Source: Armillaria gallica
Taxonomy: Eukaryota; Basidiomycota; Agaricomycetes; Agaricales; Physalacriaceae
Length of the DNA: 64,000 nt
NCBI GenBank assembly: GCA_037576215.1
Contig: JBANDB010000003.1
Location: forward strand, 62,001 to 126,000
Direction: 5' to 3'
The notes beneath the pieces were generated by a model that had not been told where the DNA came from, made no database searches, and worked only from the letters and a program-made list of their open reading frames with translations. Made by a program: the position numbers and the translations under genes. How positions within the stretch are numbered: position 1 is the first letter of the stretch; each line of letters opens with the position of its first letter. Of this stretch, positions 32,523-42,404 are shown in pieces.

Positions 32523-35225
32523 TTGCATATACCTGTAGCTATGACTTCCAGACCAGGAACTAAGCAAGAATCAACAGGAGGAAAAGCCACGATAGTCAAA
32601 CTACTGGCTAAACGTTTGGCAAGTAACCCATTATGGGTGAAAGCATTGAACAACAAGTCACCTACCATAGTGACACCCATCATAATGGTTAGACTGGATG
32701 GGGCAGGGGAACAAGTGCATAGCACCCCCCCTGGGGAAACAGCTCTATGGAGTCCCTGCCTTGCAGGGAGTTACAAGGGAATAGCTTCAGCGAAACCTCC
32801 TCTGGTAAAAGAGATTACCGTAAGGGTGCCGAAGTCTAAATCCCTTATTCACCAAGGGGCTTCGGCAAAGACCAAGGACTTAACCGACCCTGTGCAAGAG
32901 ACCCCTAACAACAGGAATGAGGGGGCCCGAACGAGGCAAGAGATGCCTAAGATGAGTATGTATGTAATTCCCAATCCAGAAGACAATACCAGTTTCATGA
33001 TGAACAAGAACACTAAGTTAACACCCCCTATAGAAACCACGGTGACCTCACCAATGGTAGTTGAGCCCTTACGGGTCGACACAAAGGCTAATGAGGTCCC
33101 GCATGAATGGCTCAAACCATTCGAAGCTGAGTGGACTTTACAAGGAATAGTAGAGGCCAGGACGGAGGGAGAGGCGAAAGTGATCTTGAAGAATTGGATT
33201 CACAAGACATGCATAGGGGAGGTCATCAATGAGATGATTGAAGGACTACAAAAAGCAGAGCACGTTAATGCACTCTGGTGACTAGAGGAGTTGCGACAAC
33301 TGAAGCGGTACATCAGCAGACTGAGCAGAAAGGGAAAGGACCTAGCCCTTGACATTCAAATCAAGACTCTAGAAAACATTACCCAAATCTCAACCTCCGC
33401 ACTAGTAGACAGTGGATGCACCAGTAGCACCATCAACCGAAGCTTCATCAAGCAGCATAACATCCCAACTCACGCAACAGCTGCACCGATCCTAGTCTAT
33501 AATGCAGATGGATCTCAGAACCAAGGAGGGTCAATTACCAAATATGCCAAGATCCAGCTTATAATCGGAGATCATGTGGAACGAATAGATCCAGCCATCA
33601 TGGAACTTGGTGACAAACAGATCTTCCTCAGTCATGATTGGCTAGCCTGACACAATCCGATCATCAATTGGAAGACTGGGGGATTAACGTTCGCACGATG
33701 CCAATGCTGTAAAACTCTGTTCATCCTACCCAATGCAGATCCCGATGATAAGTGGGACGAAGAGCTAGAGGAAGGGGAAACCATCCTTGCAATAGGTTTC
33801 ACACAGGCCATTCTCATATGCGCTCATCACGCCAATGACCTCGCAGCCAAGGCTAATGCAGACAAAAAGACCAAGACATTTGAAGAAATGGTCCCAGACT
33901 GGTGCAGAGACTTCAACGATCTATTTGACAAAGATAATTTTGATGAACTCCCTGAACCAAAGATGTGGGACCATGCCATTGAACTTACTCCAAATGCCAG
34001 TGCCAACCTTGTTTGCAAGGTCTACCCTCTCAATTGAAACAAACAGGCAGAGCTCAACAAGTTCCTAGACGAGAACCTCTCGAGTGGGCGAATACGACCC
34101 TCCAAGTCACCCATGGCTTCACCCTTCTTCCTTGTCAAAAAGAAGGATGGTAAGCTGTGACCAGTACAGGACTATCGCAAACTCAATGAGATGACCATCA
34201 AGAATCAATATCCGCTTCTGCTCATCTTGGAGCTGATGCACAAACTACGAGGTGCCAAGTACTTTTCCAAACTCGACGTTCAATGGGGATACAACAATGT
34301 ATGCATCAAGAGTGGTGACAAGTGGAAAGCAGCATTTAGAACCAACCGGGGCTTGTTTGAGCCCACGGTGATGTTCTTTGGGCTTACCAACTCTCCCGCG
34401 ACCTTCCAGTGGATGATGAATGATATCTTCAAAGATCTCATTGCATCGGGCACCGTCACAGTCTATCTCGATGATATCTTGATCATGTCTAAAACCAAGG
34501 AGGAACATTGCCGCATCACACGCGAGGTTCTAAAAGTTCTACGAAAGAACAAGCTATTCCTTAAAGTGGAGAAATGCGAGTTCGAGACCTTGGAAACAGA
34601 AAACCTTGGGGTCATCATCAGTGAAGGAAGCATTCGGATGGACCCCATCAAAATCGCAGGAATAGCAGAGTGGCCTGTGCCAGCCAAGAAACAACAACTA
34701 CAGTCATTCCTAGGCTTTACCAATTTCTATCGATGCTTCATCAGAGGATACAGCAAGGTCGTCAAGCCAATGACACAGCTGACAGGAAATGATCGGTGGA
34801 AATGGGGGTGGCACAACAACTGGCATTTGAAGAGTTGAAAAGACTGTTGGCAGAGGAAGTGGTACTAGCCATACCAACAGAAGAGGGTGAGTTCCATGTT
34901 GAGGCAGACACCAGCGAAGGAGCAATAGGCGCTGTATTGTCACAGCAACAGGATGGAAAATGGTGCCCAGTTGCCTTCCTATCCAAATCCCTCACAGTTA
35001 CAGAATGAAATTATGAAATTAATGACAAAGAGCTGCTCGCAATCATGCTCGCGCTCGATGAATGGAGACACTACCTAATGGGAGCGGCTCAGGATTTTGA
35101 AATCTGGACAGATCATCAGAATCTCCAGTATTTCCAGAAACCCCAGAAGCTAAACCGTCGACAAGCACGTTGGGTGACAGAACTGGCAGAATACCACTTC
35201 TCCCTTCACCATAAACCAGGAACGG
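32523..35225 (+). pseudogene. Pol of gypsy element 1, N-terminal part: protease, reverse transcriptase, RNase H
   Basis: Frame 3 runs from about 32523, interrupted by TGA at 33279, 33648, 34035 and 34158. The protease active site is ALVDSGCTSS near 33405. The reverse transcriptase has FSKLDVQWGYNN (motif A), FGLTNSPATFQ (motif B) and VYLDDILIMS (catalytic YLDD, near 34460). Near 34803-34807 a run of five G, where six would keep the frame, shifts coding to frame 2, which continues into RNase H ([33 protein letters not shown]) with a TGA at 35006. Several TGA codons stand where gypsy proteins have arginine, for example in the KL(R)PVQDYR and E(R)NYEI blocks. The frame is cut at 35225 by a solo LTR and resumes at 40226. 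Confidence 0.92.
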
Positions 35226-35507
35226 TGATGAGCCTAGACTTCCATGGCAACAGCAACACCCAAAACTCAGGGAGAGCTTAGGCAATTAATGTAGCAACAC
35301 AGCAATCAAGGCAATGTGTTTGTGAGTGGTTTGGTGCACCTCCGTGCGGTCAATTCCTCAATAACACAAGATACACTGCGACTTTCAGTCAGTGAAGTAG
35401 TACTCTTGGTCAAGGAGTACTAATAGACGTTGGCTGTAAGCCAGGAAGGATCTCAATAAACGAGATGGGACGGAATCTGGTATGATTTGAATACCAAGAA
35501 ACCGTGA

Positions 35508-35821
35508 TAGAAACTGTGAAAATGATCTAGAAACCACGAAAATGGGTCTAGAATTCATAGCAACGTGCTAGAAATAGTAGCAACGGTCTAGAAAACGTGG
35601 GGAGGGACTGGAAAACGTGGGGAGGGACTAGAAATCATTGCGATGCTCTAGTAATCGTGGGGGAGGGCGAGTAATCGTGTGGAAGGACTGGTAATCGTAG
35701 CAATGCTCTAGAAATCGTAGCAATGCTCTAGAAATCGTAGCAACACGCTAGAAATCGTAGCGATGCTCTAGAAATCGTGGCAATGGACTAGAAGACGTCG
35801 AAATAGCCTAGTAAACGTGGC
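35508..35821 (-). repeat. 20-bp minisatellite inside the layer-1 LTR (about 17 units)
   Basis: Units resemble CTAGAAATCGTAGCAATGCT with period 20 and internal variants such as CTAGAAAACGTGGGGAGGGA. The homologous part of the layer-2 LTR (about 37150-37340, inverted) has roughly 11 units. That difference of about 6 units accounts for the roughly 117-bp length difference between the two LTR halves. Confidence 0.75.
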
Positions 35822-36003
35822 TTGGGGTGTACCTAATATTGTGAGTTGAAACAATAGCAATAAATGTACGGAGACTGCAAGAAACTGGTAGAAATTGTAG
35901 CAACTGAGGTGCTGAGTGGGGTGCTGCAGCAATAGATGCATGGCAACTCCGAACAATGATAAGGACGAGGGTGATCCTATGGAACTGAACTGGGCCTACA
36001 CGG

Positions 36004-37613
36004 TGATGAGCCTCCAGGCTCTGTACGCTCAGAATTCGTGGATTTAGCCATCCATCACCCAATATCTTCGCAACGACGCCATTATAATCCTCACACACTC
36101 GATAATACCACGGATTTTCGCAGTATAGGCCATAAAAACCCAGATACAATCCTAAAACCGTGACACCCACTCCTCACGCACTCCATTATCCTTCCCAGCT
36201 CACCTCGCATCACAATTACCGTATCCCATCACGGCAAGGCACCTTTGATCGACAATCATCCTAAAATGGGGTTGCTATATCACTCAGAAGCACTAGTTGA
36301 TGTGCCCATCAATCATTTAATGAAATGACGTGATTGACGCGAGTACCCTCCCAGCTACGATAATTACAGCTACGGCAACTATAGACCACGTTTACTAAGG
36401 CTGTTACAGTGCCAAGACTTCGAATTATCGTTGCCCCACGCATACACCTCAGCACGGCAACTGCAGCTCAATAATCCGCAGCTACACAGCACCTTATGAT
36501 CCGCTCATCGCTCAATAAAACCACATGGTTCGCATCCATACACGGCAACATCGAAGACTTGCTGTTACTTTAGAACCACAGATACCATATGTTTACTATG
36601 GCTATTACAAAAGCCAAGGACTTACAGCCTTACTAAGGCTTTGAAGAATATTCTATTTATAAAATCGTACTTGTAGTATAAAAACTAGGTAGAAACCGCA
36701 TTTTTAGAGCTAGTTCTTACCCAGTTGACGAGGCTATGGCATTACCAGTCAGCTACGGTTACTCCAAGTTATTCCCCACTGCTTGCTTTACTCTTTAAAC
36801 GTTGTTGATTGCACCAATACACGAAATCTTGTGTCAATAACTTGCTTTTGTCTTTTAATGCCACAACCTCGCTTCACTTTCACCACATAGGATTGTTTCA
36901 TCGCTTTCACCTTCTACATCGCCATCGTTTTCATCACCCAGTTCAGTATTGCCTCCGTGTAGGCCCAGTTCAGCTCCATAGGATCACCCTCGTCTTTATC
37001 ATTGTTCGGAGTTGCTGTGCATCTATTGCTGCAGCACCCCACTCAGCACCTCAGTTGCTACAATTTCTACCAGTTTCTTGCAGTCTCCATACGTTTATTG
37101 CTATTGTTTCGACTCACAATATTAGGTACACCCCAAGCCATGTTTACTAGGCTATTTCGACGTCTTCTAGTCCATTGCCACGATTTCTAGAGCATCGCAA
37201 CGATTTCTAGCGCGTTGCTACGAGTTCTAGTCCCTCCCCACGTTTTCCAGTCCCTCCCCACGTTTTCTCGACCATTGCTACGATTTCTAGACCCATTTTC
37301 GTGGTCTCTAGATCATTTTCGCAGTTTCTATCACGGTTTCTTGGTATTCAAGTCATACCAGATTCCGTCCCATCTCGTTTATCGAGATCCTTCCCGGCTT
37401 ACAGCCAACGTCTATTAGTACTCCTTGACCAAGAGTACTACTTCGCTGACTGAAAAGTCGCAGTGTATCTTGTGTTATTGAGGAATTGACTGCACGGAGG
37501 TGCACCGAACCACTTGCAAACACATTGCCTTGATTGCTGTGTTGCTATGTTAATTGCCTAAGCTCCCTCCGAGTTTTGGGTGTTGCCGTTGCCACGGAAG
37601 TCTTGGCTCATCA
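36004..37613 (+). mobile_element. Solo LTR (layer 2), same family, forward orientation, inside layer 1
   Basis: 1,610 bp, from TGATGAGCCTCCAGGCTC to GGAAGTCTTGGCTCATCA, flanked on both sides by ACGG (36000-36003 and 37614-37617). It is the reverse complement of the layer-1 LTR pieces in the expected order: its first about 950 bp match 39270-40221 and its last about 660 bp match 35226-36003. TATA-like TATAAAAAC near 36678 suggests an LTR promoter. Together with layer 1 it forms large inverted repeats. Confidence 0.87.
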
Positions 37614-37617
37614 ACGG

Positions 37618-39265
37618 TGACATGCTTGAAAAGTGTTCACACGTGTAATTTCGCGAAATGTATCAATACATACATTTTACAGAACCTAAATACCAAAGCA
37701 ATGCGAGAGGCCTTAGAGCGCAATGTCCTAAGCACAGGCAATGAAGTACCTTGAGTGATGTTCGGTGGAGCGCATGGCTTAACTGTAGAGTGATACTATA
37801 AGGGTCACACTAAGTATAAAGTCCCAGCACTTGACACTGAGTACACTGATGATGCACAGAGGACGCGCACTAAGAATAGAACCAGTGAAGCTCAGGAGAT
37901 AATTGATACTTCGTGTAACCTTGATCTATGACGCACAGGGCACCGCCATGCTGGGAGCTAGCGCTCCAGACCTCAGAATGGTTAGAATTGAGGTAAGACT
38001 GATGTCTCTGACTTCGGCCGATGCGCGTGAGGCCTAGACTAGAAACCAGTGGTCCTAGAAGACCATAGAAATCACTAGAAGATATTATTACTATAAAGAT
38101 GAGTTGCGCTCTAGGCTAGAACTCCAAGGAGATACTAGGCGATGTCAGTACGCGCAGATAGTGCAGTTAACCGATGCCACGCAGCTGAGAGACCAGGATC
38201 TGGCCCCGAGCCAGAGCTCTGAGTAAGCGCCAAGCAATGGCGTGATTATGGCAACATGCACGGCACCCAGGAAAGGAAGTCCCGCAAGCCAAGAGTTACT
38301 ATTTCAGGTTGTATTAATTTGTAGAGCGCGTTGTATATAAATACCATAGTATAGTAATAGTGTACAAGTTTCGGACCCCCATTGTAGGAGCGCGCAAGCC
38401 CTCAGCTTAGCGCTCTAGCTTCGGGTTTAGTTTGTAGCTTCGAGCGAGAGAATATACCTTTTATTGATAACATTTGAGTGACTTGAGTAACGTGTGAGGC
38501 ATAGAAGGCTTAGCGGGGGACTTGTGTACGGTTTGAGTGATTGGTTGACTGCGCTCTACCCTGAGAATAAGAGATATTGTGTCATTGCGGACGTGCTCTT
38601 GAGTTTTGAGGGTTTCTTGTGACGCGCGGTGCTACAGGTGGCAGAGGTTCAAACCCTTTGGTCTGGTTAGTGTTCGTACAGAGGCCTTCTTTTAACGCGT
38701 GGTGCTACAGGTGGCAGAGGTTCAAACCCTTTGGCCTGTCGGATGGGGTTTATTTGGTTATTGTTTCTCTGGATCGGCACAGGTTCAAACCCTGTGGGTC
38801 TACGATCAGTTTGGAAGCTTGAGTGCGTGGGTTCAAATCCTGTGGCTTGAGTGGACGTGTTTTGAAGGGTTTCTGCTTAGAGCACAAACTTTAAGTCGTG
38901 TTTAGGGTGTGTTTAAGTTCTTTGTGGTCACCTGTGTGTGTTGTGCGAGGCTTATTGAGGGTTTTGTTGGTGTGTGGCAATGAGTTGTGTATTGTAGTAC
39001 ACCTTGCCTTGAGGCCCGGCGACATCTGTCACCCCTCTTGTTATAAAATCCTTTGGACTTAGAGAGATCTAGATACCCTACGAGTGCTATTGCTATACGT
39101 GTGTATCGTATATTCTGAGAGTATAGTTGTATTGCTTCAATCTGCTTCTATCACATAATATCCCCCCAAGAACTTTGAGGGTTTGTGTGTGTAGTGTTGG
39201 GTGTGGGTGTGATCAGTGTCTTCGACGCTGTTGCATTTCTAGCCTGCATGCACAGAGTCTCTTCA
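37618..39265 (+). mobile_element. Third LTR-like insertion (layer 3), different family
   Basis: It starts TGACATGC and ends CTTCA, next to layer 2. It is flanked by ACGG on the left (shared with layer 2's right duplication) and ACAG on the right (39266-39269), consistent with a 4-bp duplication that has taken one transition. After it the interrupted layer-1 LTR resumes exactly (AGGCAATACTG). TATATAAAT at about 38333 could be its promoter. It encodes no proteins I recognise and contains four tRNA T-arm-like motifs. I call it a solo LTR of another family, less surely than layers 1 and 2. Confidence 0.6.
38623..38845 (+). repeat. Cluster of four tRNA T-arm-like motifs (GGTTCAAAyCC)
   Basis: GGTTCAAACCC or GGTTCAAATCC occurs at 38646, 38719, 38782 and 38830. 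The first two lie in a 73-bp direct repeat (GGTGCTACAGGTGGCAGAGG at each). The third is bracketed by ACAGG and CCTGT, a perfect 5-bp T-stem. There is no D-arm or anticodon stem, so these are not tRNA genes. They match the box B promoter element of RNA polymerase III. Confidence 0.5.
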
Positions 39266-40221
39266 ACAGAGGCAATACTGAACTGGGTGATGAAAACAAT
39301 GGCGATGTAGAAGGTGAAAGCGATAAAACAATCCTATGTGGTGAAAGTGAAGCGAGGTTGTGGCATTAAAAGACAAAAGCAAGTTATTGACACAAGATTT
39401 CGTGTATTGGTGCAACCAACAACGTTTAAAGAGTAAAGCAAGTGGTGGGGAATAACTTGGAGTAACCGTAGCTGACTGGTAATGCCGTAGTCTCGTCAAC
39501 TGGGTAAGAACTAGCTCTAAAAATGCGGTTTCTACCTAGTTTTTATACTACAAGTACGATTTTATAAATAGAATATTCTTCAAAGCCTTAGTAAGGCTGT
39601 AAGTCCTTGGCTTTTGTAATAGCCATAGTAAACATATGGTATCTGTGGTTCTAAAGTAACAGCAAGTCCTCGACATTGCCATGTATGGATGCGAACCGTG
39701 TGGTTTTATTGAGCGATGAGCGGATCATAAGGTGCTGTGTAGCTGCGGATTATTGAGCTGCAGTTGCCATGCTGAGGTGTATGCGTGGGGCAACGATAAT
39801 TCGAAGTCTTGGCACTGTAACAGCCTTAGTAAACGCGGTCTGTAGTTGCTGTAGCTGTAATTATCATAGCTGGGAGGGTACTCGCATCAATCACGTCATT
39901 TCATTAAATGATTGATGAGCACATCAACCAGATGCTTCTGAGTGATGTAGCAACCCCATTTTAGGATGATTGTCGATCAAAGATGTCTTGCTGTGATGGG
40001 ATACGGTAATTGTGATGCGAGGCAAGCTGGGAAGGATAATGGAGTGTGTGAGGAGTGGATGTCACAGTTTTAGGATTGTATCTGGGTTTTTATGGCCTAT
40101 ACTGCGAAAATCCGTGGTATTATCGAGTGTGTGAGGATTATAATGGCGTAGTTTCGAAGATATTGGGTGATGGATGGCTAAATCCGCGAATTCTGAGCGT
40201 ACAGAGCCTGGAGGCTCATCA

Positions 40222-41961
40222 ATGGCTAACAAGAAAGCCAACCTACTTAGTCGAAGAGCAGATCATGAACAAGGCAAGGAGGACAACGATGAGGTTACAG
40301 TCCTCAAACCCAAACACTTCCGGGCAATGGTCATGCCCACAATTGAGGAAGTTCATACCAAGATCAAACAAGCCACGCTCAACCACCACTGATGGGACAA
40401 GAATGTCTCCACATCTCTCAACCATGATCAAGGAATGAAACTAGAAAATGGACTAATCTATTATGATAACTGAATCTATGTTCCTCAAGACCATGCGTTA
40501 TGAGGGGAAATCATCGCGAGATCTCATAACCACATCACAGTGGGACACCCCGGCATTGAAAAGACCAAAGAACTCATCTTACAAGAATATTGGTGGCCCA
40601 AGATGAAGAAAGACATAGAGGCTTATATCCATGCTTGCGAGACGTGCCAATGAACCAAGTCAAGCACTCAAGCAAAAGTGGCACCACTTCATCCAAACAC
40701 CATTCCCTCCCGACCGTGGACCCACATCTCTGTAGATATGGTCACTGGTCTACCAATGTGCAAGGGGTATGATGCAATCTTAATGATCATCGACCACTTC
40801 TCAAAGGAGATTATACCTATCACATGCTCCACGGAGCTGTCATCAGAAGGGTGGGCTAAGATCCTATGAGATGAAGTATATGCCAAACACGGAATGCCAC
40901 AAGTCGTTATCTCTGACCGAGGCACTGTGTTTGTCTCCAAGTTCATGCAAGACCTCTACAAGCTACTCCAGATCAAGATGAACACATCCACCGCCTATCA
41001 CCCACAGACAGATGGACAGACAGAACGAGTCAACCAGGAGGTTGAAAAATACCTTCAAATCTTTGTCAACCATCTCCAGAACAACTGGGTAGAATGGCTC
41101 TCACTTGCAGCCTTTGCTCACAATAACTGCACCCATTCGGCCACAGGAAAGAGCCCCTTCGAGGTCAATTATGGCTATAACACCTATGTCCAACCAGGAG
41201 CCAAACCCCAGGTGCCCTTCCGAACCCCTGCCTCGACCACATTCGTCTCGCAGATGCAAAAGATACATGCTGAAGCGAAACGATCACTTGAGAAAGCTGC
41301 CGATCAGATGAAAGCCCAGTACGACAAAAAGAAACGACCTGCAGGCAAGTATCGAGTAGGGGATAAGGTTTGGCTTGACACGACCAACCTCAACCTCCCA
41401 CGACCAAAGAAGAAACTCGACAACAAACAAACAGGCCTGTTTCCAATCATTGCAAAGAAAGGAGCCTCAGTGTACACACTGAAGCTCCCAACAAATTGGC
41501 ATATCCACCCCACCTTCAACAAATCACTCCTCACTCCATATGTGCCACCTGCATTCCCTAACCAAGAGCAACCACCCCCACCACTGCCAGATCTCATTGA
41601 CGGTGCCGAACACTATGAAGTCAAAAAAGTCCTCGACAGTAGAGAACAGAAGGTCAGAGGAAAAGCTGGGGAACCATGGTGCTGGGTTATGGACTACTTC
41701 GTCAAATGGAAGGGCTATGGACCAGAGTCAAACAGTTGGGTAAGAGAAGACAACATGGACACCAATGAACTCATTGATGAGTACCTCGCCGAACATGTAG
41801 ATGTGGTTATCAACAACCAGGCAGATTGGCAATCCTACATGGATCCATTCACCGGTAAAAAGATTTGGTACGATCAGGAGGCACTATGGGAGATATTCGG
41901 AGGCAACAATAACCCTTCAACATACACCAAATCGCCTTTCAAACCAACAGGCATACCATAA
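40222..41961 (+). pseudogene. Pol of gypsy element 1, C-terminal part: integrase and chromodomain
   Basis: Frame 1 is continuous apart from TGA at 40390, 40471, 40501, 40651 and 40867; there is no TAA or TAG until the natural stop at 41959. The zinc-binding region reads SHNHITVGHPGIEK, then HACETCQ (HHCC). The catalytic residues are HISVDMVTG (D), VISDRGTVFVSKF (D) and the TDGQTERVNQ region (E). The C-terminal chromodomain runs from HYEVKKVLDSRE to VKWKGYGPESNSWV, near 41610-41750. In chromoviruses this domain binds modified histones and guides insertion. The N-terminal side joins the RNase H part at 35225 once the nested LTRs are removed. Confidence 0.93.
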
Positions 41962-41996
41962 CAGCAGTCGGGATGCCTGCCTTAATGAGGGGGTAA

Positions 41997-42399
41997 TGTT
42001 ATGATTTATTCATTTTCTTTACCTAAGCGCCTCTTATCTTATCTTATCTTTGGCACTTATCTTATCTTATCATTAGAATCCATGACTCCATGGAGTCTTC
42101 ACATTGTGATACAGTCACACTTGCCTGACGTGTACTTTATACTCGGTCACCATGTACTTGCTTATTCACTTTCTAACATGGTGCACTTATTATTAGGACC
42201 CTCACTTTAGTATTTAAGTAGTGTACTCAAAGCTGTACATTCCCTAGCTTTGAGCTAACGTTTATTCATACCAAACCACATTCATTCTCGCTAAGCGCTA
42301 AAGTGTTAGTCTTGATCGCCAATCACCACGAGACCCAGTGGTGACTGTACAAACACAATACAGCCATTGTTTACTCTTGATTGGAGTTCAGGTCCTACA
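41997..42399 (+). repeat. 3' LTR of gypsy element 1 (403 bp)
   Basis: It pairs with 29394-29801 over its full length. Many differences are C/T or G/A transitions at CpG-derived sites, in both LTRs (for example CCGTGTAC against CCATGTAC). It keeps the AGCTTTGAGCTAA self-primer sequence near 42249 and is followed by the AAAAT target duplication. Confidence 0.95.
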
Positions 42400-42404
42400 A
42401 AAAT

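Larger units (their letters stand above)
35226..40221 (-). mobile_element. Solo LTR (layer 1) inserted in pol, reverse orientation, itself split by later insertions
   Basis: The LTR pieces are 35226-36003 and 39270-40221. Read on the minus strand they join into one LTR beginning TGATGAGCCTCCAGG and ending GGCTCATCA. Flanks are ACGG (35222-35225) and ATGG (40222-40225), a 4-bp target duplication with one C-to-T change. Removing it restores the pol reading frame across the site (GTANKK in the RNase H to integrase linker). It contains a 20-bp tandem repeat at about 35508-35821. No internal retrotransposon genes are present, so it is a solo LTR. Confidence 0.85.
29394..42399 (+). mobile_element. 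Complete, degenerate Ty3/gypsy chromovirus with nested insertions
   Basis: The two LTRs (29394-29801 and 41997-42399) start TGTTA and end CCTACA. The element is flanked by the exact 5-bp repeat AAAAT (29389-29393 and 42400-42404). Between them lie gag with a CCHC knuckle, protease, YLDD reverse transcriptase, RNase H, an HHCC/DDE integrase and a C-terminal chromodomain, in the gypsy order. A purine tract (GAGGGGGTAA) lies just before the 3' LTR. The total of 13,006 bp includes about 5 kb of foreign LTR sequence (35226-40221). Coding is broken by 14 in-frame TGA codons and several frameshifts. Chromodomain integrases direct insertion to heterochromatin in this clade. The LTRs differ at many sites, mostly transitions, so the insertion is not very recent. 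Confidence 0.95.

Noticed and set aside
35500..35830. CRISPR-like regular repeat
   Set aside because: Units are contiguous 20-bp variants without spacers and lie in an LTR of a eukaryotic genome: a minisatellite.
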